A stretch of 64,000 nt of DNA from Dyadobacter chenhuakuii (GTDB taxonomy: Bacteria; Bacteroidota; Bacteroidia; Cytophagales; Spirosomataceae): assembly GCF_023821985.2 (NCBI RefSeq), contig NZ_CP098805.1:5323001-5387000 (forward strand). Direction: 5' to 3'. Under the pieces are notes generated by a model. It had not been told where the DNA came from, made no database searches, and worked only from the letters and a program-made list of their open reading frames with translations. Each line of letters begins with the position of its first letter. Position 1 is the stretch's first letter. The translations under genes were made by a program, and so were the position numbers. Below, one piece after another: positions 51,901-61,022 of this stretch.

Positions 51901-53566
51901 GTTTGCTACGGGCCTGGTTTCGGACATTAGCGGGACGGCCAAGGGGGTGGTAACGATCAAAGGCGTGGTGAATGCACCGATCCTTTCCGGTTCTTTAATG
52001 GTGGATAAAGGCCGGATGAAATTCGATTATCTGCAATCGACCTTTACTTTCAGCGATAAGATCAACTTTACCGAGAGTGAAATTACATCCGATAACATGC
52101 TCATTACGGATACGGACGGAAACACGGCCAACCTGCGCGGTGGGGTTTTTCATGATGGTTTCAAGTACTTTTCTCTGGGTTTTAATGCGGATTTGCACAA
52201 TTTTAAAATCCTGAACACAACGGCAAAGGATAACAGCATTTTTTACGGAACAGCTTATGTTACAGGCCCGGTGGCCGTTTTTGGCCCTATTGACAACCTT
52301 AATATAGAAGCCAATGTGACCAGCAACAAAGGCACCAAAATCCACATTCCGCTGGACGGCGCTACGGAGGTGGCCACGCAGGATTACATTCAGTTTGTAA
52401 GTAAAATGCCACCGGCAGACAGCACCGCAAAATCAGGCGATTCCACGGCAAGAAGCCAGGTTGCAGGCGGCATTAAGATGGATTTTAATTTCAACCTGAC
52501 GCCTGATGCAACTTGCGAGATCATTTTTGACAGGCAAACCGGCGACATTATCCGCGGGAACGGCAGCGGCAGGCTGAACCTCAACATTGATACAAAAGGC
52601 GATTTCACGATGGCCGGAACGTACGAAATTGAAAGGGGAGAATACAATTTCACATTGCAGAATGTCATTAATAAGAAATTCAGCATCAAACCCGGAAGCC
52701 GCATTGTGTGGTCCGGTGATCCTTATGGCGCGCAACTGGATGTGAAAGCAGGTTATACACAAATGGTTTCTCTGGCCGGCGTTTTGCCGAATACCAGCAC
52801 CACCGAAACAGGAAACGATGCATTATCGCGCCGCTATCCGGTGGAGGTGACTATTGCGCTTTCGGAGCAACTGATGTCGCCACAGATCCGCTACGACCTG
52901 AAAGTGCTCGATAACCCATCGTTAAGCACATATCGCGGGCAATTGGAAGCATTTCAGAATAAGTTGAAGTCTGACGAACAGGAACTGAGCAGACAGGTGA
53001 GCAGTTTATTGCTTGTAAACCAGTTGCTTCCCGAGGCAAGTTTGGCCGCGGTGGGGAGTCAGAATTTCCTGGGGAGCAGCATTAGTGAGCTGGTTTCCAA
53101 TCAGATCAGCCGCTGGGCTTCGGGAATCAATGAGAATCTGGAAGTGGGGGTTTCAGGACTTTCTCTGGATCAAAATGCGCTTAATAACCTGCAATTGAGG
53201 TTTTCTTACCGTTTTCTGAACGATCGCTTCCGCGTTACGCGTGACGGACGTTTTACTTCCGGGACCCAAAGTGCGAACGGCGCATCACAATATGACGCGG
53301 CCAGCTTGCTGGGTGAATGGACTTTGGAATACTGGCTCAATCCCAGTGGTTCGGTGCGGGTAAAAGCCTATAACCGCAATGTATTGAACTCGCTTGTCTT
53401 GAATTCGGTGACAACCGGTGGTGTGAGTATGCAGTTTACGCACAGTTTCAACCGCATTTCTTTAATGCCAAAACCTTCGGTAAAAATCCCCTATGTGCCT
53501 GCCGATACAAGCAGGCAGGACACGACGGTCAATAAAATGATCTCTAAAAAGGATCCGACGCGCTGA
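48977..53566 (+). CDS. tamB: Translocation and assembly module protein TamB
   Basis: This 1529-aa protein has one N-terminal membrane helix (about 10-32, GLIVVIIFALLALGIVTIAL). A very long run of beta-rich AsmA/TamB repeats follows, ending in the DUF490 (TamB) domain at about 1150-1510. The C-terminus has outer-membrane-like strands (LQLRFSYRFLNDRFRVTRDGRF). TamB bridges the periplasm and is involved in lipid transport and outer-membrane protein insertion. The length is within the family range for Bacteroidota. No tamA is adjacent. It faces away from tsaD. Confidence 0.93.
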   Translation: MLKFLKAFGNGLIVVIIFALLALGIVTIALQLPSVQTWAVQRVTSNISEKLGYPITIEKVNIKWFDVVSLEGISVKDTSQKDMIDVGRIDVNLDLNNIIENASKEIYLDEVNVYQPNVHLAIIPSSGSLNIDGFIERINELTAPAVPRPKNAPENNTPFIIGKSKVIDGTFRYDDPRQPRDKGARTFDYSHFELNKLNGDLRNFLVQGDTISFLARNLETVDKQTGLRMHDLETRFLFCQKKMELKELDAHIGNSHLKDEVIFYYNRSGELGDFNHKVRMKGHLVGSRVDSKDLGLFSSYVDNLSETWRISGDFNGKVDDFMVSDMDLHFGRGSRLVGNVGFQGLPKIEGVKMDIQLSLSKVEPMDIIQYYPEWDMHSTLSKFGLTLLDGTFKGTLEDFALNATASSDMGEVAGDLVFHIADAQSTTYSGTIKTAAFKLGKLLDDEETWQELDFDGKVFGKGTELKFASTDMNATVGRVGFQHYNYKNIQLKGNIQNQYFNGLVVARDSNLIANIEGEFDLSKAQNAFDVQGTIERANLKELGFTKEAITLRTQLNVNLSGNTFDALTGDAKLLDTYLLMSEKERNLVMDTLVFSSRQIADRRILKLESEFLTAKMDGNFLPTAAYKDISRILAEYRLYFFENEANRTEYYAKKPVSTSLSRYQIDYAVETRNLSRFLAFLSPDVHISRGARAEGVFKMDNTAFLTLNALSDTVRYGTNEFVKAEVDVTTSKFVNSAEVLASMLVTSENQKISALVPTEKLEIEGTWDVDHIDFNGALSQVASTNNANLAGEIRFLPAGLDINFKNSKLNLLEETWNVPSESFISIVGRDVTMSNLGVVSGKQRIFVNGTASEDPEKSMVLDIKNFRLSSLNALLTTQLAGIMDGSAKVKDIYNDVVLDANFSIESLGYGQYEFGNLSGTGDWDQSRSELEIDAQLNKDARRVFNLTGAYRPKLSANTLDLKAIFNNFDFKGLEPFATGLVSDISGTAKGVVTIKGVVNAPILSGSLMVDKGRMKFDYLQSTFTFSDKINFTESEITSDNMLITDTDGNTANLRGGVFHDGFKYFSLGFNADLHNFKILNTTAKDNSIFYGTAYVTGPVAVFGPIDNLNIEANVTSNKGTKIHIPLDGATEVATQDYIQFVSKMPPADSTAKSGDSTARSQVAGGIKMDFNFNLTPDATCEIIFDRQTGDIIRGNGSGRLNLNIDTKGDFTMAGTYEIERGEYNFTLQNVINKKFSIKPGSRIVWSGDPYGAQLDVKAGYTQMVSLAGVLPNTSTTETGNDALSRRYPVEVTIALSEQLMSPQIRYDLKVLDNPSLSTYRGQLEAFQNKLKSDEQELSRQVSSLLLVNQLLPEASLAAVGSQNFLGSSISELVSNQISRWASGINENLEVGVSGLSLDQNALNNLQLRFSYRFLNDRFRVTRDGRFTSGTQSANGASQYDAASLLGEWTLEYWLNPSGSVRVKAYNRNVLNSLVLNSVTTGGVSMQFTHSFNRISLMPKPSVKIPYVPADTSRQDTTVNKMISKKDPTR

Positions 53567-53568
53567 AA

Positions 53569-53961
53569 TTATTCCCCGCGGTATCTCACGGCCAGCCCGC
53601 TGAGCATATAGCCCTCACTTTTTACGCTTGTGTAATACTTGTATTTGACATTGATAATCGCATCAGCACCGATTTTTTGAGCCTTGATAACCAAACGCGC
53701 AGTAAGCAACTCCTTGGTTTTGGCATCATTACCACGATACATCATGCGCTTATCCTGCGTTTGACGCGCGGTAAGCGAGTCTTCACTGGTAATTTCCACA
53801 ACCCCGATCTCCGAATAGGGCCGATCTAGCGGCTGGTTATCATAAAGCACTTCAATAGGATATTTTGTATTCGTTGAAATGGGGATGCCCGAGGCGCAGC
53901 CCGCCAGGATAATGATGGCAGATAGGAATAGCAGGCGGGTTATACTTTTGATCGGCGTCAT
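53569..53961 (-). CDS. Small lipoprotein, YbjQ/heavy-metal-binding-like fold
   Basis: This 130-aa protein has a lipoprotein signal with the box IILAGC (Cys22). The mature part has EIGVVEITSEDS and a helix with LVIKAQKIGADAIINVKYKY, which resembles the YbjQ/DUF4156-type small fold. Its function is unknown. It is convergent with tamB, the two stop codons being only 2 bp apart. Confidence 0.75.
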   Translation of the reverse strand: MTPIKSITRLLFLSAIIILAGCASGIPISTNTKYPIEVLYDNQPLDRPYSEIGVVEITSEDSLTARQTQDKRMMYRGNDAKTKELLTARLVIKAQKIGADAIINVKYKYYTSVKSEGYMLSGLAVRYRGE

Positions 53962-54175
53962 TTATTTTAATTAAATCATATAAGTTAAAACTGCTATTCT
54001 TCTCCCAGAATTCCTACTGACACCGGAAAATATGTATGGCAGTTGAAGCCTATACATCAAAACGTTGCCATTCTGTTGCACCGGATTTTATTTCGCCATT
54101 TATCCCTAAGTCATTGCTAAATGCCGGAATCTGAGTTATTTTCATGCAATCTAAATCTTACATAATCTTCTGGAT

Positions 54176-56986
54176 ATGGTCATGAATTTTAAAAGAAGAA
54201 ATGCATTCCGTGGCAAAGCTGTTATCGGTCTGCTGCTAACCTCCCTGATCGCCGCTCCGTCCTTTTCGCAAGATCTGCCGAAAGGTGTGAAAAAGGTCAC
54301 TTCGGTGGAAGGGATCACTGAATACAATCTGGAAAACGGGCTGAAAGTGCTCATGTTTCCCGACCCGTCCAAGCCGACTATTACGGTGAATGTCACTTAC
54401 CTGGTGGGTTCCCGCCATGAAGGTTATGGCGAAACAGGCATGGCGCATTTGCTGGAACACATGGTATTTAAAGGCACGCCCAAGCATCCGAACATTCCAC
54501 AGGAGCTCACAGAGCATGGAACCAGACCGAACGGAACGACCTGGTATGACCGCACCAATTACTACGAAACATTCTCGGCAACCGAAGAAAACCTGAAATG
54601 GGCGCTCGACCTGGAATCCGACAGGATGGTGAATTCTTTCATTGCCAAGAAAGACCTGGACAGCGAATTCAGCGTGGTACGCAATGAGTTTGAATCGGGA
54701 GAAAACAGCCCGTTCCGTGTTTTGATGGAGCGTGTGATTTCGGGTGCATTTCTTTGGCATAACTATGGAAAATCGACCATCGGAAACCGCTCCGACATTG
54801 AAAGGGTGCCGATTGAAAATTTACAGGCTTTTTATAAAAAATATTACCAGCCGGACAATGCAGTCCTGACGGTTGCGGGAAAAATTGACGAAGCCAAAAC
54901 GTTGGCAATGATCAATGATTATTTTGGTAAAATCGCAAAACCGGAACGTGTATTACCCAAGTCCTACACCTCTGAACCGACGCAGGACGGAGAGCGTTTT
55001 GTGGAGCTGAAAAGGACAGGCGATGTGCAAATGCTCATGGCAGCTTACCACATTATGCCCGGCTCGCATGCCGACTATCCCGCCATGGAAGTGCTTACCG
55101 AGCTGTTAACTGCTGAACCCAACGGCCGGCTTTACAAAAATCTGGTGAATACAAAGAAGGCTTCATCTGAATTCGGATTCAGCTTTCAGTTGTTTGATCC
55201 GGGATTTGTGCTTTTTGGAGCCGAGGTTTTAAAGGAAAAATCGCTGGATGAAGCTAAAAAAGCATTTACCGCCACATTGGATTCGGCAGCAGTTCTGAAA
55301 CCCTCCAAAGAAGACATTGAACGTGCGAAAACGACCATTTTGAAAAACTGGGACCTGGAATTCCGTAATTCCGAAAGGGTAGGACTGAGCATCAGCGAAG
55401 CCATTGCAACTGGCGACTGGCGGCTTGCATTTCTTTTCCGGGATAACATTCGGAAAGTTTCGCCGGAGGACGTCTTCCGCGTTGCACAATATTACTTCCG
55501 TCCGTCCAACCGCACATTAGGAACATTCGTGCCGGAATCCAACCCGGTAAGGGCTGAAATCCCGGAAGCGCCGAATGTAGCGGAATTGGTGAAAGGCTAT
55601 AAAGGTGAAGCCGTTGTAGCAGAAGGAGAGGCATTTGATCCGTCGCCAATGAATGTGGAATCCCGCACGACGCGCGTTGAAAAGCCTAATGCCATTGAAA
55701 TAGCCCTGCTTCCCAAAACGACTAGGGGCAATGTCGTCGCAGCTAAAATCATATTGCGCTACGGGGATGAAAAGAGCCTGATGAACAAAGCGACCATTTC
55801 CGATCTTACGGGGTCCATGCTCGATAAGGGCACAAAAACTAAGACAAGACAGCAGCTGAAAGACGAATTCGACCGGCTGAAAGCGCGGGTTAGTTTCTTC
55901 GGGATCAATAACCAGGCTGGGGCGAACATTGAAACGACAAAAGAAAACCTGCCTGCTGTAATGAAGCTGGTGGCGGAAGTTTTGAAAAACCCTGCTTTTG
56001 ATGAAACAGAATTTGAAAAACTAAAACAGGAGGAACTGGCCGGAATCGAATCGCAGCGGAGTGAGCCGCAGGCGATTGCATTCAACCAGTATCGCCGCAT
56101 TGTAACGCCCTATCCAAAAGGGGACATTCGTTACGTGGGAACATTTGATGAAGATCTGGAGAGCATTAAGGCCACAACTATTGACCAGATCAAGCAGTTC
56201 CACAAAGATTTTTATGGTGCCAACAATGCTTCTGCAACGGTTGTAGGAGATTTCGACAAAGCGGCACTTCAAAAGATCATTAATGACGAATTCGGAACCT
56301 GGAAAAGTGCGAAACCATTTACACGCGTTGCTTCCCCTTATGTAGCTGTGAAAGCAGAAAATAAAATGGTGGAAACGCCGGACAAAGCCAACGCCATGTT
56401 TATAGCGGGCCTTAATATGCCTCTGCAAGACACAGACCCGGATTATCCGGCATTGGTGATCGGTAATTATCTTTTGGGCGGAGGCTTTTTGAACTCCCGG
56501 CTTGCCACACGCATTCGCCAGAAAGATGGGTTAAGCTATGGTGTAGGATCACAATTCTCTGCAAGTTCCTTGGATAAAAGCGGCACATTTATGTCCTATG
56601 CGATTTACGCACCTCAAAATGCAGAGAAGCTGGAAGCTGCATTCAAAGAAGAGATCGAGAAAGCAATGAAGGAAGGTTTTACGGCAGAGGAATTGAAGGC
56701 GGCGAAATCGGGTTACCTGCAATCCCGGCAGGTAGGACGCTCGCAGGATGCTTCACTGACCAACACATTGGCAAACAACCTTTACCTTAACCGGACTATG
56801 CAGTGGGATGCAGATTTTGAGAAGAAGATCGAAGCATTGACCCCGGAGCAAATCAAATCTGCATTTAATAAACACATTGATTACAACAAGCTGGTAATCA
56901 TTAAGGCGGGTGATTTTGCAAAGGCCAAAAAAGGAGCGCCTGCTGCCGCTGCGCCTGCACCGCTGGGTGGAAGCGAGAAGAAATAG
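54176..56986 (+). CDS. M16-family zinc peptidase with two M16 units
   Basis: This 936-aa secreted or periplasmic protein has a signal peptide (about 1-32, ending SFSQ; an alternative Met lies two residues in). The first M16 unit has the inverse zinc motif HLLEH (91-95) with the downstream Glu in VVRNEFESGE, so it should be catalytic. The second unit (about 500-930) lacks HxxEH and contains the usual R/Y substrate-binding part (GLSYGVGSQFSAS), as in pitrilysin/PqqL-type clam-shell proteases. It likely degrades peptides in the periplasm. It stands alone and ends before a terminator-like hairpin. Confidence 0.92.
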   Translation: MVMNFKRRNAFRGKAVIGLLLTSLIAAPSFSQDLPKGVKKVTSVEGITEYNLENGLKVLMFPDPSKPTITVNVTYLVGSRHEGYGETGMAHLLEHMVFKGTPKHPNIPQELTEHGTRPNGTTWYDRTNYYETFSATEENLKWALDLESDRMVNSFIAKKDLDSEFSVVRNEFESGENSPFRVLMERVISGAFLWHNYGKSTIGNRSDIERVPIENLQAFYKKYYQPDNAVLTVAGKIDEAKTLAMINDYFGKIAKPERVLPKSYTSEPTQDGERFVELKRTGDVQMLMAAYHIMPGSHADYPAMEVLTELLTAEPNGRLYKNLVNTKKASSEFGFSFQLFDPGFVLFGAEVLKEKSLDEAKKAFTATLDSAAVLKPSKEDIERAKTTILKNWDLEFRNSERVGLSISEAIATGDWRLAFLFRDNIRKVSPEDVFRVAQYYFRPSNRTLGTFVPESNPVRAEIPEAPNVAELVKGYKGEAVVAEGEAFDPSPMNVESRTTRVEKPNAIEIALLPKTTRGNVVAAKIILRYGDEKSLMNKATISDLTGSMLDKGTKTKTRQQLKDEFDRLKARVSFFGINNQAGANIETTKENLPAVMKLVAEVLKNPAFDETEFEKLKQEELAGIESQRSEPQAIAFNQYRRIVTPYPKGDIRYVGTFDEDLESIKATTIDQIKQFHKDFYGANNASATVVGDFDKAALQKIINDEFGTWKSAKPFTRVASPYVAVKAENKMVETPDKANAMFIAGLNMPLQDTDPDYPALVIGNYLLGGGFLNSRLATRIRQKDGLSYGVGSQFSASSLDKSGTFMSYAIYAPQNAEKLEAAFKEEIEKAMKEGFTAEELKAAKSGYLQSRQVGRSQDASLTNTLANNLYLNRTMQWDADFEKKIEALTPEQIKSAFNKHIDYNKLVIIKAGDFAKAKKGAPAAAAPAPLGGSEKK

Positions 56987-57011
56987 AGGCATTTAATATT
57001 AAGGAAGAATT

Positions 57012-57038
57012 AAACCGGCGGCAAATTGCTGCCGGTTT
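57012..57038 (+). terminator. Probable terminator of the M16 peptidase gene
   Basis: AAACCGGCGGCA (57012-57023) pairs with TGCTGCCGGTTT (57027-57038) with one G-T pair and a 3-nt loop. The following T-tract is short (CTGCTTTT), so efficiency is uncertain. Confidence 0.6.
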
Positions 57039-57111
57039 CTGCTTTTAAAGCAGTACATCTTTATCTTTGCCCAGTATACAAGGAAACCTTTATCGCTACA
57101 ATGCCTCTCCA

Positions 57112-58788
57112 ATGAAATTGATAAAAAACCTGACATTAAGATTACTGATTGCAGGACTCATCATCAGCCCCTCCGTTTTTAGTCAATCCAAAACAAAACC
57201 TGCCACGGCTAGCCCTGGCAAACTTGCCCGGCCGAAGCTGGTTGTGGGCATCGTGGTGGATCAGATGCGCTATGATTATCTGTATCGCTATTACGACAAA
57301 TACAAAGAAGGCGGTTTGAAGAGATTGATGAATGAGGGTTTCAATTGCCGGAACAACCATTATCATTATGCATTAACCGTCACTGCCGCAGGACATTCGG
57401 CTGTTTACACAGGTTCGCTGCCAGCCATTAACGGCATTGTCGGGAACGACTGGTACGATGCGCAAGCCGCCAAAACGGTCTACTGCACAGATGACAGCAC
57501 GGTAGCAACCGTAGGAAGCAACAATGGGGCAGTGGGCAAAATGTCGCCGCGCAACCTGCTCACCAGCACCGTAACGGACCAGTTGCGGATTGCAACCAAT
57601 TTTCGTTCAAAAACAATTGGTGTAGCCATTAAGGACCGCGCTTCCATTTTGCCAGCCGGACATGCCGCATCAGGCGCTTACTGGTTCGATTCAAAAACAG
57701 GGAATTTCGTAACAAGCACGTATTACCGCGACAACTTGCCGGATTGGGTGACTGCATACAATAATCGAAAAATGCCTTCGGAATACTCCAAAGCGGGCTG
57801 GAAATTGTTGTTGCCCGTTGAGGAATACACGCAGAGCACAGCGGATGATGTGGTTTGGGAAGGTAAAATTTCCGGCGAGCCAAAATCCATTTTCCCGCAT
57901 GAGCTTATCGGAACTGCCGGTGATGCTTACACAGTGATCACCACTTCTCCATGGGGCAACACCATGACCAAGGATATGGCGATTGCGGCTATTAAGGGTG
58001 AAAATCTGGGTAAGGGAGCGGATACCGACTTTCTGGCCGTAAGCTTTTCAACGCCTGACCGGATCGGCCATGCATTCGGACCTAATTCTGTTGAACAGGA
58101 AGATAATTATCTGAAACTGGATATGGAATTCGCTGACCTATTTAATTTCCTGGATACATGGACTGGAAAGGGCAATTACACAGTTTTCCTGACAGCGGAT
58201 CACGGGGCTATGGATGTGCCTGCATTCTGGAAAGAAAACAAGCTGCCCGCTGGCTTAATGAGTGCGACAGCATTGACGCGTGCTGTTGTGAAATCATTGA
58301 ATGATGCCTATGGAGAAGGCGATTACATTTCGGCTTTTGAAAATTATCAGCTTTACCTTAACAAAGCGCTTTTGAAGGAAAAGAAGGTAAGCGTTGCTGA
58401 TGCTTACCAGATTGTGCGCACCGCATTGCTGCCTATGGAAGGCGTTGCCGATGTCTTGAACCTGACGGACATTAACCGTGCTCCCTTGAATACATATCAA
58501 CTGGAAATGTATAAGAACAATATTCACGCGAAGCGGACCGGAGATATTCAGGTGATTGTGCAGCCGGGCTGGTTCGCATCTTCGTATGCAACGGGAACGG
58601 ATCATGGAACGCCCTATAATTATGATACGCACGTGCCGTTCCTGCTTTATGGTTGGGGTGTGAATAAAGGTGAAACATTGCGCCGGACGACCATTGCGGA
58701 CATTGCACCGACGATTTCTGCATTGCTGCACATCCTGCCGCCGAGCGGCAATGTGGGCAACCCCGTTGAAGAAGCATTGAAAAAGTAG
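57112..58788 (+). CDS. PafA-like alkaline phosphatase, copy 1
   Basis: The start is taken at ATG 57112, which gives a clean signal peptide (MKLIKNLTLRLLIAG..FSQ) and 558 aa. All PafA-type active-site positions are visible: metal Asp in VVDQMRYDY, nucleophile Thr in TVTAAGHSAVYTG, Asn in IVGNDW, Lys and Arg in IKDRASILP, Asp and His in PDRIGHAFG, Asp-His in TADHGAMDV and His in DHGTPYNYD. It should be a zinc-dependent periplasmic phosphomonoesterase that releases phosphate from organic esters. A close paralogue follows 61 bp later. An upstream TATCTTTG box at 57062 could be its promoter. Confidence 0.92.
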   Translation: MKLIKNLTLRLLIAGLIISPSVFSQSKTKPATASPGKLARPKLVVGIVVDQMRYDYLYRYYDKYKEGGLKRLMNEGFNCRNNHYHYALTVTAAGHSAVYTGSLPAINGIVGNDWYDAQAAKTVYCTDDSTVATVGSNNGAVGKMSPRNLLTSTVTDQLRIATNFRSKTIGVAIKDRASILPAGHAASGAYWFDSKTGNFVTSTYYRDNLPDWVTAYNNRKMPSEYSKAGWKLLLPVEEYTQSTADDVVWEGKISGEPKSIFPHELIGTAGDAYTVITTSPWGNTMTKDMAIAAIKGENLGKGADTDFLAVSFSTPDRIGHAFGPNSVEQEDNYLKLDMEFADLFNFLDTWTGKGNYTVFLTADHGAMDVPAFWKENKLPAGLMSATALTRAVVKSLNDAYGEGDYISAFENYQLYLNKALLKEKKVSVADAYQIVRTALLPMEGVADVLNLTDINRAPLNTYQLEMYKNNIHAKRTGDIQVIVQPGWFASSYATGTDHGTPYNYDTHVPFLLYGWGVNKGETLRRTTIADIAPTISALLHILPPSGNVGNPVEEALKK

Positions 58789-58795
58789 TTTTATG

Positions 58796-58827
58796 CCTTG
58801 CAGTCTTTATTGGTTGCAAGGTTTTTT
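58796..58827 (+). terminator. Terminator between the two PafA-like genes
   Basis: A 7-bp stem CCTTGCA / TGCAAGG (58796-58802, 58815-58821) with a 12-nt loop is followed by T6. Its presence suggests the second phosphatase gene has its own promoter or depends on partial read-through. Confidence 0.75.
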
Positions 58828-58849
58828 GTTTAATAAATATTCCTAAACC

Positions 58850-60505
58850 GTGAGAAAAATTTGCTTCAAAGCAATGCTGGTGCTGCTTTCTGTATCTGCA
58901 TTTGCCCAAACCCCTAAAAAAACAACGCCTAAATCATCTCCACTCGCGCGGCCTAAACTCGTGGTTGGTATTGTTGTGGATCAGATGCGTTACGATTATT
59001 TGTATCGCTATTACGATCAATATCAGGAGGGTGGTTTTAAAAGAATGATGAATGAGGGTTTCAACTGCCGGAACAATCATTACAGTTATGCACTAACCGT
59101 GACTGCTGCCGGTCACGCATCGGCCTATACTGGCTCGGTGCCTGCGATCAACGGCATCGTGGGCAATGAATGGTTTGACCCCATTACCAGGCAAAGCATT
59201 TATTGCGTGGAAGACAGCACAGTGAAAACGGTAGGAAGCAATAATCCATCGGTGGGCAAAATGTCGCCGAGGAACTTGCTGACAAGCACGGTGTCTGACC
59301 AGCTTAGGATTGCTACTAACTTCCGTAACAAAACGATTGCGGTAGCGATCAAGGATAGAGGCTCTATTCTGCCTGGCGGGCATACCGCCAACGGTTCATA
59401 TTGGTTTGATTCCAAAACCGGGAACTGGGTGACGAGCACCTATTATATGGACGACCTGCCGCAGTGGGTGAAGGATTATAATGCCAAAAAAATGCCTTCG
59501 GCCTATCTGCAAAAAGGCTGGCAATTGCTGCTTTCTGCGGATAGTTACGGACAGAGCTCGCCGGACGATGTAGATTGGGAAGGCAAATTGCCTGGTGCCA
59601 AAAGGCCTGTTTTCCCCTATGACCTGGCTGGTTTGGCTGGCGATGCATTTGGTGTGGTCACGGATACGCCGTGGGGTAACACGATTACGAAAGAAATGGC
59701 CATTGAGGCGATTAAGGGAGAAAATCTGGGGAAAGGAAAGGATACGGATTTCCTGGCGATCAGCTTTTCATCGACAGACAAGATCGGGCATAGGGTAGGG
59801 CCTAACTCCGTGGAACAGCAAGACGACTTCCTGCGCCTGGACCGCGAATTCGCGGAGCTTTTCGGCTTCCTGGACAGCTGGGTGGGCAAGGGCGAATACA
59901 CCGTTTTCCTGACAGCCGATCACGGCGTTGTGGACGTTCCGGGATTTGCAGCGGCGCATAAGCTTCCTGCCGGGCTGGTCGAACGCAGGGTTGTAAATGC
60001 GACCGTCGATAAAGCATTGGATGACGCATTTGGTAAAGAAAAATACGTTCTGAGCAGAGAAAATAACCAGTTGTATTTCGATCACGCCCTTTTGCGGAAA
60101 AATAAAATAACCGTTGCTATGGCGACAGAAGTGATCCGGGAAGCATTGCTTAAAGTCCCTGGCGTAGCAGACGTTTTGAACCTGACGGATATGGGAAAGG
60201 CGCCTTTGAACACCTATCAGCTTGAACTTTACAAAAACAATGTGAATGCAAAGCGCAGCGGCGATATTCAGATCCTTGCCGAGCCGGGATGGTTTTACGG
60301 AACGCCGACGGGAACTTCCCATGGAACACCCTACAATTACGACACGCAGGTGCCTTTCCTTATGTTTGGTTGGGGGATAAATAAAGGGGAAACGTTGCGC
60401 CGGACTTCGGTTTCGGACATTGCGCCTACTATTTCTGCATTGTTGCACATTTTGCCAGCCAGCGGCAACATTGGAAATCCGGTGGAGGAGGCGATTAAGA
60501 AGTAA
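58850..60505 (+). CDS. PafA-like alkaline phosphatase, copy 2
   Basis: This 551-aa protein begins at GTG 58850, which starts a signal peptide ending AFAQ. Copy 2 keeps every PafA active-site feature: VVDQMRYDY, TVTAAGHASAYTG, IVGNEW, IKDRGSILP, TDKIGHRVG, TADHGVVDV and SHGTPYNYD. It is highly similar to copy 1 along its whole length but the ends and surface regions differ (for example its stretch around AAAHKLPAGLVERR). The pair arose by tandem duplication. Both should be active; different phosphate esters or expression conditions are possible. Confidence 0.92.
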   Translation: MRKICFKAMLVLLSVSAFAQTPKKTTPKSSPLARPKLVVGIVVDQMRYDYLYRYYDQYQEGGFKRMMNEGFNCRNNHYSYALTVTAAGHASAYTGSVPAINGIVGNEWFDPITRQSIYCVEDSTVKTVGSNNPSVGKMSPRNLLTSTVSDQLRIATNFRNKTIAVAIKDRGSILPGGHTANGSYWFDSKTGNWVTSTYYMDDLPQWVKDYNAKKMPSAYLQKGWQLLLSADSYGQSSPDDVDWEGKLPGAKRPVFPYDLAGLAGDAFGVVTDTPWGNTITKEMAIEAIKGENLGKGKDTDFLAISFSSTDKIGHRVGPNSVEQQDDFLRLDREFAELFGFLDSWVGKGEYTVFLTADHGVVDVPGFAAAHKLPAGLVERRVVNATVDKALDDAFGKEKYVLSRENNQLYFDHALLRKNKITVAMATEVIREALLKVPGVADVLNLTDMGKAPLNTYQLELYKNNVNAKRSGDIQILAEPGWFYGTPTGTSHGTPYNYDTQVPFLMFGWGINKGETLRRTSVSDIAPTISALLHILPASGNIGNPVEEAIKK

Positions 60506-60515
60506 GTTGTTACAT

Positions 60516-60564
60516 AAAAAGAGGCTGCATAGGGGAGCTGATCCCTGCTATGCAGCCTCTTTTT
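60516..60564. terminator. Bidirectional terminator between the phosphatase and nfeD genes
   Basis: A 17-bp perfect stem runs from AAAAAGAGGCTGCATAG (60516-60532) to its complement at 60548-60564, with inner GGGA/TCCC pairing. A-tracts on the left and T-tracts on the right allow termination from both strands, serving the PafA copy 2 gene on plus and the nfeD gene on minus. Confidence 0.9.
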
Positions 60565-60586
60565 GTTAATTTCTGGTTGACCTTAT

Positions 60587-61021
60587 TCAGGATTCTTCGA
60601 CAATGAGCAGAATTCCGTCTGCTTTTTTAATCACCACTTTACTTCCGGCTGTGATGGAGGTGTGGTTTTCGGAGTTGGCTTTCCATTCTGCGCCACGGTA
60701 ATAGATTTTTCCTTCCCCCTGGGCCGGAATGTCCTTGATTACCATGGCCGTTTCACCTACAAACTCATTGTATTCCGCCGCGCCTTTACGGTCCAGCAAC
60801 CGCCGCGCATGCTTGCGTAACACGAGCATAGAGACCAGCGAAATAACAGAGAAAGCAATAATCTGACTTTCAGTGCTGCCGAGCAGGCCTATGGCGGCCA
60901 GCAAGGAGGTGAACAATGCACCGATCGCGAAAAACACGAAAACAAGTAAAACACTGACCAGTTCTGCAATTAGCATGATCAGTCCGACGATGAGCCATAT
61001 TTGCGGCAAAGACAAATCCAT
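60587..61021 (-). CDS. NfeD-family membrane protein
   Basis: The Met at 61021 (MDLSLPQIWLIVGL) is preferred to the upstream frame, giving 144 aa and a 1-bp gap to the SPFH gene. Three to four membrane helices (about 8-75) are followed by a C-terminal OB-fold domain (about 85-144, FVGETAMVIKDI..YYRGAEWKA). This is the short NfeD1b-type partner of stomatin/paraslipin proteins, believed to work with them in membrane quality control or microdomains. Confidence 0.88.
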   Translation of the reverse strand: MDLSLPQIWLIVGLIMLIAELVSVLLVFVFFAIGALFTSLLAAIGLLGSTESQIIAFSVISLVSMLVLRKHARRLLDRKGAAEYNEFVGETAMVIKDIPAQGEGKIYYRGAEWKANSENHTSITAGSKVVIKKADGILLIVEES

Positions 61022-61022
61022 A

